From assembly GCA_945885485.1 (NCBI GenBank), contig CAMCYT010000104.1, forward strand, positions 1 through 8,537: a stretch of DNA of 8,537 nucleotides, in the 5' to 3' direction. Shown here one piece after another: positions 1 to 5,459 of the stretch. Origin of the DNA: Prosthecobacter debontii. GTDB lineage: Bacteria; Verrucomicrobiota; Verrucomicrobiia; Verrucomicrobiales; Akkermansiaceae. The notes below the pieces were generated by a model. That model searched no databases and was not told the origin of the DNA. It saw nothing but the letters and a program-made list of their open reading frames with translations. A program made the translations under genes and the position numbers. The stretch's first letter is position 1. Every line of letters begins with the position of its first letter.

Positions 1-739
1 CTAAAGTATCACGCGTAGGATTTAAAATTAATTTCCCCGAATATCCATCGATCACTGCTGGAGTAAGAGCGGTCACTTGAATGACCGATGCCTCCAAGCC
101 AACCACAGCCGGTATACCGAACGAACGGGCCAGGATCGCGGTATGTGAGTTCACACTTCCCTGCTCGGTCGCAAAACCCAGCAGATGCCTGCGATTCATC
201 GATGCCGTATCAGACGGCGATAAATCATACGCTAATAGAATGTGAGTCCCGTCAGGAACTTGATGCCCGCTATCCTCGTCTACTTTAAAATTTCGTAACA
301 CCCGTTGCGAAACATCCTCGATATCCGCAGTGCGCTCGCGCAGATATGCATCGGGTATGCGACGCATCGCTTCTAGGAAATTCTGCATCACTGCATAAAA
401 CGCGTATTCCGCATTCTGTTGGCGCTTCTCAATCGCAGTCATCACCCGATCAATCAGCGATTTATCCTCGAGCAACATCACGTGCGCTTCAAAAATCTCA
501 CTCTCGGAATTTCCCGCTAAGGACTCCAAGCGCTCTTGCAAATCCGTGAGCTGCTTCTTCGTGATCGTTACCGCTATTTTAAAACGCTCCTGCTCCTCAG
601 TAACCTGCTCTTCTGGAATTTCATAAATCTCCGGCGCGGAAAATCCACGTGCGTTCACATGGATCGGCCCCACCGCGATTCCCGGCGATGCCGGAATCCC
701 AGTGAAGACTAATTCTTCCGCATGTGCAGTCTTTGGCAT
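1..739 (-). CDS. ptsI: Phosphoenolpyruvate-protein phosphotransferase (PTS enzyme I), N-terminal part
   Basis: Enzyme I takes phosphate from phosphoenolpyruvate onto a histidine and passes it to HPr, the first step of the cytoplasmic PTS chain. I translated this frame by hand: 246 residues are in the window and the C-terminal PEP-binding barrel lies beyond the left edge. The start MPKTAHAEEL is followed by GIPASPGIAVGP (residues 14-25), the usual enzyme I opening. A helical HPr-binding region follows (about 45-150, including DIEDVSQRVL). The phosphohistidine domain contains LSPSDTA (173-179), then GSVNSHTAILARS with the active-site histidine at 199, then GIPAVVG (208-214). No GAF domain precedes it, so it resembles sugar-type enzyme I more than nitrogen-PTS PtsP. 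No ptsH is visible just upstream; glnA and its terminator are there instead. No clear ribosome binding site precedes the ATG. The identification is firm; its PTS branch is not known. Confidence 0.95.
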   Translation of the reverse strand, partial: MPKTAHAEELVFTGIPASPGIAVGPIHVNARGFSAPEIYEIPEEQVTEEQERFKIAVTITKKQLTDLQERLESLAGNSESEIFEAHVMLLEDKSLIDRVMTAIEKRQQNAEYAFYAVMQNFLEAMRRIPDAYLRERTADIEDVSQRVLRNFKVDEDSGHQVPDGTHILLAYDLSPSDTASMNRRHLLGFATEQGSVNSHTAILARSFGIPAVVGLEASVIQVTALTPAVIDGYSGKLILNPTRDTL

Positions 740-830
740 TCGTTGTTTCTAAAAACCAGCGTTTCAACAAATCCACTAAGGTTTCAAGCCCTATCTGGAT
801 TACTTGTCATGAAGCAAGGTTCTTCACCAG

Positions 831-862
831 AAAAGCCGCCTTCCCCGAAAGGAAGACGGCTT
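831..862 (-). terminator. Rho-independent terminator after glnA
   Basis: A 12-base stem (833-844 with 851-862, one G-U wobble on the minus-strand RNA) closes a 6-base loop (845-850). It is followed on the minus strand by a short run of four T. It begins about 30 bases after the glnA stop codon and before the ptsI start, so it probably ends the glnA transcript. The T run is short, so some read-through into ptsI is possible. Confidence 0.75.
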
Positions 863-892
863 GAAATACTGGGACTTATTCCTAGTTCAACC

Positions 893-1909
893 TTATGGAG
901 TTGGAACTTCGGAGATCGTCTTGAGAATGCGGGAAGCGATCTGATATGGATCACCTTGCGAGTTCGGACGACGATCCTCAAGGTAACCTTGATACTTATC
1001 GCCTTTGACAAAGCTATGTGGAACACGGATCGATGCACCACGGTCAGCAATACCGTAAGAGAACTTATCGATCGACTGAGTCTCATGGAGACCGGTCAAG
1101 CGAAGGTGGTTATCTGGGCCGTAAACTGCGATGTGCTCTTCCACATTTTTAGAAAATTGAGCCATAAGAGCTTCGAAGTATGCTTTGCCACCTTTTTCAC
1201 GAAGATAAGTGGTGGAGAAGTTTGCGTGCATACCGGAACCGTTCCAGTCGCCTTTGATCGGTTTGCAGTGATAATCCACGTCGATACCGTATTTTTCGCA
1301 AAGTCTGTTAAGAAGGTAACGTGCAACCCAGATTTGGTCAGCAGCGCTCTTGGATCCTTTACCGAAGATTTGGAATTCCCATTGGCCTTTAGCAACCTCT
1401 GCGTTGATTCCTTCGTGGTTGATTCCTGCGTCGATGCAAAGATCAAGGTGCTCGTTAACGATGGTGCGAGCAATGTCACCTACGTTTTTGTAGCCTGCGC
1501 CACAGTAGTAAGGACCTTGTGGTGCTGGATAACCATCAACAGGGAAACCAAGTGGCTTGCCGTCTTGAGTAAGGAAATATTCCTGCTCAAAGCCGAACCA
1601 TGCGCCTGGGTCGTCGAGGATAGTGGCGCGACCGTTTGAAGAATGCGGGGTGCCGTCTGGCATCATAACTTCGCACATTACGATCGCACCATTGCGACGG
1701 GTAGTGTCCGGGTAAATGGCGACCGGCTTCAGGACACAATCGGAGCTGCCGCCCGGTGCCTGTTGAGTCGAACTGCCGTCGAAGCCCCAGTCAGGGAGTT
1801 GTTCGAGTTTAGGGAAAGATGCGAATTCCTTAACTTGGGATTTGCCGCGGATGTTTGGAACAGGTGTGTAGCCGTCCAGCCAGAGGTACTCTAATACGTA
1901 TTTAGCCAT
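893..1909 (-). CDS. glnA: Glutamine synthetase, type II (eukaryote-like)
   Basis: This enzyme makes glutamine from glutamate, ammonia and ATP in the cytoplasm and is the main entry of ammonia into metabolism. The 338 residues match the short GSII family (usually about 330-370), not the roughly 470-residue GSI. Visible motifs in order: DGSSTQQA (44-51) of the N-terminal grasp domain; GFEQEYFL (106-113) with metal-binding glutamates 108 and 110; GINAEVAKGQWEFQIF (167-182) with further glutamates; GDWNGSGMHANFST (220-233) with the active-site histidine 228; NHLRLTG (267-273); ADRGASIRVP (288-297); GYLEDRRPN (308-316). The GSI adenylylation loop is absent, so control is likely transcriptional. 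The start fits the family opening MAKYVLEYLWLDG. The leader just before the ATG is A-rich without a Shine-Dalgarno sequence. A sigma-54 promoter lies about 80-105 bases upstream and a terminator follows the stop. Sometimes called glnII; symbol choice is conventional. Confidence 0.97.
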   Translation of the reverse strand: MAKYVLEYLWLDGYTPVPNIRGKSQVKEFASFPKLEQLPDWGFDGSSTQQAPGGSSDCVLKPVAIYPDTTRRNGAIVMCEVMMPDGTPHSSNGRATILDDPGAWFGFEQEYFLTQDGKPLGFPVDGYPAPQGPYYCGAGYKNVGDIARTIVNEHLDLCIDAGINHEGINAEVAKGQWEFQIFGKGSKSAADQIWVARYLLNRLCEKYGIDVDYHCKPIKGDWNGSGMHANFSTTYLREKGGKAYFEALMAQFSKNVEEHIAVYGPDNHLRLTGLHETQSIDKFSYGIADRGASIRVPHSFVKGDKYQGYLEDRRPNSQGDPYQIASRILKTISEVPTP

Positions 1910-1989
1910 TTTAGTTGTTGTTTATTCGGGTTAGCGATTGGTTTTGCAGTGAAGCAGGGACAAAAAATCATCTGACGGCTCCACCGACA

Positions 1990-2031
1990 AGTAATTTAAA
2001 GCAAAACACGTGCCATTTGAGTAATTTAAAG
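1990..2031. repeat. 12-base direct repeat bracketing the glnA promoter
   Basis: The sequence AGTAATTTAAAG occurs at 1990-2001 and again, identically, at 2020-2031, exactly 30 bases apart (about three helical turns). One copy overlaps the -12 element of the sigma-54 promoter and runs toward the predicted transcription start; the other lies just upstream of the -24 element. The placement suggests binding sites for a regulator, but no known regulator motif is recognised. Confidence 0.6.
2000..2015 (-). promoter_or_regulatory. Sigma-54 (RpoN) promoter of glnA
   Basis: Read on the minus strand this is TGGCACG, four bases, then TTGCT. That fits the -24/-12 sigma-54 consensus TGGCACG-N4-TTGCW at every fixed position, with the GG and GC doublets at the required 12-base distance. 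The predicted transcription start is near 1989, giving a leader of about 80 bases before the glnA ATG. glnA genes are classic sigma-54 targets under nitrogen control, so sequence and context agree. An enhancer-binding activator would be expected to bind upstream, toward pyrC. Confidence 0.8.
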
Positions 2032-2039
2032 GCATTTTT

Positions 2040-2087
2040 ACCTAAGTCGTCCAGTATAGGACTTAGGTGTCCCACAGGACCTATACT
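2040..2087. promoter_or_regulatory. Two overlapping, mutually exclusive inverted repeats
   Basis: A perfect 9-base inverted repeat (ACCTAAGTC at 2040-2048 with GACTTAGGT at 2060-2068, 11-base loop) overlaps a perfect 8-base one (AGTATAGG at 2053-2060 with CCTATACT at 2080-2087). The left arm of the second lies in the loop and first base of the right arm of the first, so both cannot form at once. GTCC and GGAC also alternate about every 10 bases (2049, 2059, 2069, 2077). The block sits about 50-100 bases upstream of the predicted glnA start, where an activator of a sigma-54 promoter could bind, and 57 bases before pyrC. It may be an operator, an RNA switch or an intergenic repeat; the sequence alone does not decide. 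Confidence 0.5.
2082..2087 (+). promoter_or_regulatory. Possible -10 box for pyrC
   Basis: TATACT is a good match to the TATAAT -10 consensus and lies about 57 bases before the pyrC start. The matching -35 position (around 2059-2064) is poor. If it is real, transcription would start near 2094 and the inverted repeats at 2040-2087 would act as DNA, not as part of the pyrC RNA. Weak call. Confidence 0.25.
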
Positions 2088-2109
2088 CACTCTATTTCAT
2101 ACTTCTGAA

Positions 2110-2137
2110 TTTGAGCTTTGAGATTTGAGATTTAAAA
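2110..2137. repeat. Heptad tandem repeat upstream of pyrC
   Basis: Four consecutive 7-base units read TTTGAGC, TTTGAGA, TTTGAGA and TTTAAAA. The array ends six bases before the pyrC start codon and occupies the place where a ribosome binding site would be. Similar 7-base periodic arrays appear in other gaps of this window. Confidence 0.7.
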
Positions 2138-2143
2138 ATTACC

Positions 2144-3436
2144 ATGCGGCGCATGAACCTGCTTCTGCGCAACGCACGCATCGCCTCCGAATCCTCGCCC
2201 GACCTTCTTTCCGCAGATGTTCTGATCGTCGATGGAGTGATTCAAAAAATAGCCAAAGGCATTACCGCAGCAGACGGAGCAAAGGTCATTGACTGCAAAA
2301 ATCAGGTTCTCTGCCCGGCATTTTTCGATGCCCACGTCCATTTGCGCGAACCCGGCCAAGAGCACAAAGAGAACATCGCCACCGGATCAGAATCGGCCAT
2401 CAACGGCGGAATCACTGGCCTCGTCATGATGCCGAACACCTCCCCCGCCCGTGATTCCGGAGCTGCCGTGAGCGCGGTGCTCGAATCAGGAAAACGAAAC
2501 TCCCGCATCCCCATCTACACCTCCGGCTGTGTCACCAAAGGCCGCGACGGAAAAGAAATGGCAGGCATCGATGGCATGCGCGCCGCCGGAGTGAAAATGC
2601 TCACCGACGATGGCGACACAACCCTGAACTCCTCGGTACTCTACCGCGCGATGCAATACGCCTCTGAGTTCGGAATGTTCTTCGCCTCTCACTGCGAAGT
2701 TCCAGAACTCGCCGGACCGCGTGCTCTCAACGACGGACCCACCGCCTACAAACTCGGCATCGCTGGCTCCCCTGCCTGCGCCGAGGAAATCATCATCGAC
2801 CGCGACATCCGACTCGCCCACGCCACCGGCGCCCACATCCACATCCAACATGTCTCCTCCAAAATGGGTATGGAAACCATCCGCTGGTGGAAATCCCGCG
2901 GCGATGTGAAAGTCACTGCCGAGGTTTCTCCCCACCACCTCCTCTTCACCGACGAGGACATCGGCGATTTCGATACCCATTACAAAATGAATCCGCCACT
3001 GCGCGGCAAAGCCGATAACGAAGGCCTGCTTGAAGGCCTGCTCGACGGCACCTTCGACATGATCGCCACCGATCACGCTCCGCACAGCCCCTTCGAGAAA
3101 TCACAAGAATTCGTCTCAGCCCCCAACGGCATCACTGGCCTCGATACCGCAGTGGTCTCTCTCTACCACTACTTCGTCAAAGAAGGAAAATTCGGCTGGG
3201 ACACGCTCGTCAAAAAATACTCCGCTGAGCCACGCCGCCTGATGTCACTCGAGGTCCCAACCATCGCCGAAGGCCAAACCGCCAACCTCACACTCTTCAA
3301 CACCGAAGCAACCTCGACCTTCACCAAGGACTTCATGAAGTCCAAATCACAAAATACTCCCTTCCTAAATAAAACTCTACAAGGCCGCATCGACCTGGTG
3401 GTATTGGGAGATAAGATTCTGTTAGAGCGTCAGTAG
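2144..3436 (+). CDS. pyrC: Dihydroorotase, class I
   Basis: Dihydroorotase reversibly cyclises carbamoyl aspartate to dihydroorotate, the third step of de novo pyrimidine synthesis, in the cytoplasm. The 430 residues fit the class I amidohydrolase form (about 420-440), not the roughly 350-residue E. coli type. Metal site residues are all visible: DAHVHLREPG (62-71) with histidines 64 and 66; MLTDDGD (152-158), where class I enzymes use an aspartate instead of a carboxylated lysine; SHCE (histidine 183); IQHVSS (histidine 236); ATDHAPH (aspartate 310). MMPNTSP (95-101) is also typical. Nothing suggests an inactive homologue. A second ATG nine bases on (2153, MNLLLRNARI) matches the usual family start as well or better, and neither has a Shine-Dalgarno sequence, so the start is uncertain by three residues. 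It diverges from glnA; no other pyr gene is in the window. The stop codon is immediately followed by hairpins. Confidence 0.95.
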   Translation: MRRMNLLLRNARIASESSPDLLSADVLIVDGVIQKIAKGITAADGAKVIDCKNQVLCPAFFDAHVHLREPGQEHKENIATGSESAINGGITGLVMMPNTSPARDSGAAVSAVLESGKRNSRIPIYTSGCVTKGRDGKEMAGIDGMRAAGVKMLTDDGDTTLNSSVLYRAMQYASEFGMFFASHCEVPELAGPRALNDGPTAYKLGIAGSPACAEEIIIDRDIRLAHATGAHIHIQHVSSKMGMETIRWWKSRGDVKVTAEVSPHHLLFTDEDIGDFDTHYKMNPPLRGKADNEGLLEGLLDGTFDMIATDHAPHSPFEKSQEFVSAPNGITGLDTAVVSLYHYFVKEGKFGWDTLVKKYSAEPRRLMSLEVPTIAEGQTANLTLFNTEATSTFTKDFMKSKSQNTPFLNKTLQGRIDLVVLGDKILLERQ

Positions 3437-3482
3437 CTGCGGCGTCTCGCCGCAGGCCGTGCGAGGAGCGTCTCGCTCCTTG
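3437..3482. repeat. Tandem GC-rich hairpins between convergent genes; possible terminator
   Basis: Two hairpins share the core GCG-TCT-CGC. The first has a perfect 8-base stem (3437-3444 with 3448-3455) and starts at the base after the pyrC stop codon. The second has a 7-base stem (3464-3470 with 3474-3480), extended two pairs by a wobble and a C-G pair. They lie between the stop codons of pyrC and the convergent zinc-ribbon gene, so a terminator role is plausible, though only a weak T-rich tail follows. The shared core and pairing resemble a REP-like element, which might recur in the genome. Confidence 0.6.
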
Positions 3483-3494
3483 GTTTATAATTCA

Positions 3495-3839
3495 TCATAA
3501 CTGCATCCCATTCAGCATCTTCGTAGCCTCTTCGAACTGCTCCACGAACGCTACAAACGTTCGGTACATCCCCCAGCAAATCAGAGCGATCAACACCGTA
3601 ATTACGATCTTCCAAATCACGTGTAATTTGGGATGAAGCCAAACCATAGGCAGTGCGAATGGCGGTATCGTTAAAAAGGTCACAATGATGAATCCAGTAT
3701 TACAATACCAAGGTACAACGCTTTTTAAAGGGGCTTGCGTAATCACTGGCCGCTTGGATGGGTCCAGAAATTCCATGCAGTGCTTGCACTTCACTGCCTC
3801 ATCCTGGATTTCCTCCGCACAAAATGGACATTTCTTCAT
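3495..3839 (-). CDS. Zinc-ribbon membrane protein of unknown function
   Basis: The protein begins MKKCPFCAEEIQDEAVKCKHC: cysteines 4, 7, 18 and 21 form a short zinc ribbon of a type often found at the N-terminus of bacterial membrane proteins. A linker (about 25-45) is followed by two hydrophobic segments, about 47-67 and 73-91, and a charged C-terminal tail (92-114). It is therefore probably an inner-membrane protein with a cytoplasmic metal-binding head. I chose the ATG at 3839 (114 residues) because the family normally starts with MKKCPFC; an in-frame TTG five codons earlier (3854) is possible. The gene is convergent with pyrC and divergent from the next small membrane gene. Its role cannot be told from the sequence. 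Confidence 0.75.
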   Translation of the reverse strand: MKKCPFCAEEIQDEAVKCKHCMEFLDPSKRPVITQAPLKSVVPWYCNTGFIIVTFLTIPPFALPMVWLHPKLHVIWKIVITVLIALICWGMYRTFVAFVEQFEEATKMLNGMQL

Positions 3840-3950
3840 GATTTGAATTCTCAATTTCTAAACTTATCCCTATCAATGTCGATATCTGATTTATCGCCGC
3901 ATAGCCTAACTCACTCACTTCACCCTCAAACCACAGACGCTTTTCTCTTC
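3840..3950. other. Divergent intergenic region of two small genes
   Basis: This 111-base gap must carry promoters for the zinc-ribbon gene (minus) and the small membrane protein gene (plus). It is A/T-rich toward the left and has a CACT/ACTC-rich stretch around 3908-3928. No confident promoter box, operator or hairpin is seen. Confidence 0.5.
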
Positions 3951-4226
3951 ATGCTTAAACCCAAGAAACGCCAGAAAAAAACCTTTTTCAAAGGCGGAGT
4001 TCCAAGCCTGATTGGACTTGGCGCTATGTTTCTAATAGGCGGAATCATCGCCATGACCGCTTCTATACCGTTTTACAGCACAGGTGCAACAAATAGATCC
4101 GGAAGTAATTCCGTAACAACTTCATACAGCATCCATGAAACCCAAGGATTAGGTTTCATTTTCCTAATGATAAGTTTATTCTTTCTAATCTGCGCCTATC
4201 ACCGCCAACGATATATTAAACACTGA
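3951..4226 (+). CDS. Small two-helix membrane protein, hypothetical
   Basis: The 91-residue protein has a strongly basic N-terminus (MLKPKKRQKK), a first hydrophobic helix at about 17-38, a Ser/Thr/Asn-rich loop (about 42-65), and a second helix at about 67-83 ending in a basic tail (HRQRYIKH). The positive-inside rule puts both ends in the cytoplasm and the polar loop outside. The frame stays open upstream, back to 3735, but that part overlaps the zinc-ribbon gene on the other strand and does not look protein-like; the ATG at 3951 before the basic stretch is the best start. No ribosome binding site is evident. I do not recognise a family. The next gene follows after 29 bases filled by a heptad repeat. 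Confidence 0.6.
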   Translation: MLKPKKRQKKTFFKGGVPSLIGLGAMFLIGGIIAMTASIPFYSTGATNRSGSNSVTTSYSIHETQGLGFIFLMISLFFLICAYHRQRYIKH

Positions 4227-4255
4227 TCACTGCTAACTCAGCACTAGTCACTCAC
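4221..4255. repeat. Heptad repeat filling the gap before the CPXCG gene
   Basis: Five 7-base units read CACTGAT, CACTGCT, AACTCAG, CACTAGT and CACTCAC. The array starts in the last codons of the small membrane gene (its TGA stop is inside the first unit) and ends exactly at the next ATG, so it makes up the whole spacer. No Shine-Dalgarno sequence is present. Confidence 0.55.
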
Positions 4256-4429
4256 ATGCACACCTACCCCGTCACTTGCCCGACCTGTTTCGAAACCTTC
4301 GAAATTGCCATCCCGCCGGAATCCGAGATGCCTACCGAATATGATTACGACTGCGAGGTCTGCTGTCGACCCATGCTCATTATCCTGAATTCTTCAGACG
4401 ATATCTACGCTCAGTCGCTGGCGGATTGA
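4256..4429 (+). CDS. CPXCG-type cysteine-rich protein
   Basis: This 57-residue protein starts MHTYPVTCPTCFETFEI and contains YDCEVCCRPM at about 31-40. The pair of a CPxC knuckle (cysteines 8 and 11) and a DCxVCCRP motif (cysteines 33, 36 and 37) identifies the CPXCG-motif cysteine-rich family of very small, probably metal-binding bacterial proteins of unknown function. The acidic spacer between the motifs (PPESEMPTEYDYD) is also typical. The glycine that gives the family its name is replaced by phenylalanine at residue 12. The length is usual for the family. It follows the small membrane gene on the same strand, so the two may be co-transcribed. Confidence 0.85.
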   Translation: MHTYPVTCPTCFETFEIAIPPESEMPTEYDYDCEVCCRPMLIILNSSDDIYAQSLAD

Positions 4430-4464
4430 AGTTATTAGTTCTTAGTTCTTAGTCCCTGGTTCCT
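4430..4464. repeat. Heptad tandem repeat between convergent genes
   Basis: Five 7-base units read AGTTATT, AGTTCTT, AGTTCTT, AGTCCCT and GGTTCCT. The array begins at the base after the stop codon of the CPXCG gene and ends 17 bases before the stop of rsmC on the other strand. No hairpin terminator is seen in this gap. Confidence 0.7.
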
Positions 4465-4481
4465 GTGAAATCAATCGAGGG

Positions 4482-5459
4482 CTACTTCATTGCGAAGATA
4501 ACTTTGTAAGCGTGATCCTCCGCGATCGAACGCGAGCGCAACCCAAGTTCCTGCAAATGTGCTTCGTAGGGCAGCTGCCGATTCGCGACGAGGTGTAAGG
4601 TTCCATTTCGTTTCAAAGCCCCGGCGGCGACACTGAGAAATGCTTTCCCAAGATCGACATCCTTCGACTGCGCGGTATGGAACGGCGGATTCATGATGAT
4701 GTGATCATAAGTTTCAGGCAAACCCTTCGTCACATCGTGCCAATGGAAATGCACATTGCCCGTAACATTTTTCCGCGCGCAATCCAACGCCCGAGCATCA
4801 GCCTCAAATAGATCGATGCGCGATATGTTAGGCGATTTCTCTAACGCCACATGACTCAGAAACCCCCAGCCAGCACCGAGATCCGCAATATTTCCGCGTA
4901 GCGAAACCGGCAAATGCGCAGCCAACAACAACGAACCGGGATCAATGTGTTTTGCACTAAAGACTCCCGGCTGAGTGATGAAAGAGGTTTCGGGAATCTT
5001 CTGTGGTTCAGCAAGATCACGCCACGCACTCAGCAGCGACCCTTCCCACGGCTCCACATTCGAAACGGCAAACGCTCGGCATTTGTGCTTCGATACTGAA
5101 AACAAAAGTGGCGATGCCTTTCCTAGCTCTTTCTCAAAACGCGCTGCCCCCGCCGTGTTCGCCATCGCAACCACCAACCTTCCGCCATTTTCTAACAGAT
5201 CATGCGCCATCGCAAAACCCGCCAACGCCTCTTCTTTGGTTTTCCCTGGTAAAAACAACACGGTAGAAAATTTACCCGTTGGTTTTGTAGTAAGCTCCAT
5301 ACCCGCAACCTCACAAGCATCCGCCAGCGGCTTCAACGCTTGCCACCCTAGCAATGGAGGCAAATCCGGATGCGGCTCCGCGCCCATAAACAAAACCTCG
5401 CCACCCTCCACACGATGCTCCTGCAACGCCATTACCAGAGTTTCGAGAGCGGGATTCAT
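4482..5459 (-). CDS. rsmC: 16S rRNA guanine-N2 methyltransferase, RsmC-like
   Basis: RsmC methylates the N2 of G1207 in 16S rRNA of the small subunit, using S-adenosylmethionine. The 325 residues show the two-part build of the family. The N-terminal half is a degenerate methyltransferase-like domain (about 1-155) with no SAM motif. The C-terminal catalytic half starts with PGVFSAKHIDPGSLLL (164-179), as in RsmC. It then has the SAM loop DLGAGWG (193-199), an acidic pair near 219-221, and the catalytic MNPPFHTA (256-263) typical of amino-group methyltransferases. The ATG overlaps the hemA stop codon as ATGA, so translation is probably coupled. The close relative RlmG (23S rRNA) shares this layout, but the N-terminal half and size agree better with RsmC. 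Confidence 0.85.
   Translation of the reverse strand: MNPALETLVMALQEHRVEGGEVLFMGAEPHPDLPPLLGWQALKPLADACEVAGMELTTKPTGKFSTVLFLPGKTKEEALAGFAMAHDLLENGGRLVVAMANTAGAARFEKELGKASPLLFSVSKHKCRAFAVSNVEPWEGSLLSAWRDLAEPQKIPETSFITQPGVFSAKHIDPGSLLLAAHLPVSLRGNIADLGAGWGFLSHVALEKSPNISRIDLFEADARALDCARKNVTGNVHFHWHDVTKGLPETYDHIIMNPPFHTAQSKDVDLGKAFLSVAAGALKRNGTLHLVANRQLPYEAHLQELGLRSRSIAEDHAYKVIFAMK

Noticed and set aside
722..1639. Long open frame of 305 codons on the plus strand
   Set aside because: It lies antisense to glnA, whose frame carries every GSII motif. The plus-strand product has no recognisable domain, so it is a shadow frame.
1910..1989. Glutamine riboswitch or other structured leader in the glnA 5' UTR
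   Set aside because: No stem pattern resembling the known glutamine-binding RNA motifs could be made out; only a 3-base stem is visible, and the end of the leader is A-rich and unstructured.
2486..3085. 199-codon frame on the minus strand within pyrC
   Set aside because: The product is a low-complexity Gly/Val/Asp/His-rich sequence produced by the GC-rich codons of pyrC; no motif.
3735..3950. 72-codon N-terminal extension of the small membrane protein
   Set aside because: It overlaps the zinc-ribbon gene on the other strand, and its composition does not look like a real protein; the ATG at 3951 before a basic stretch and a helix is better.
4221..4464. CRISPR array
   Set aside because: The repeated units are 7 bases long and contiguous, without spacers, and no cas gene is present.
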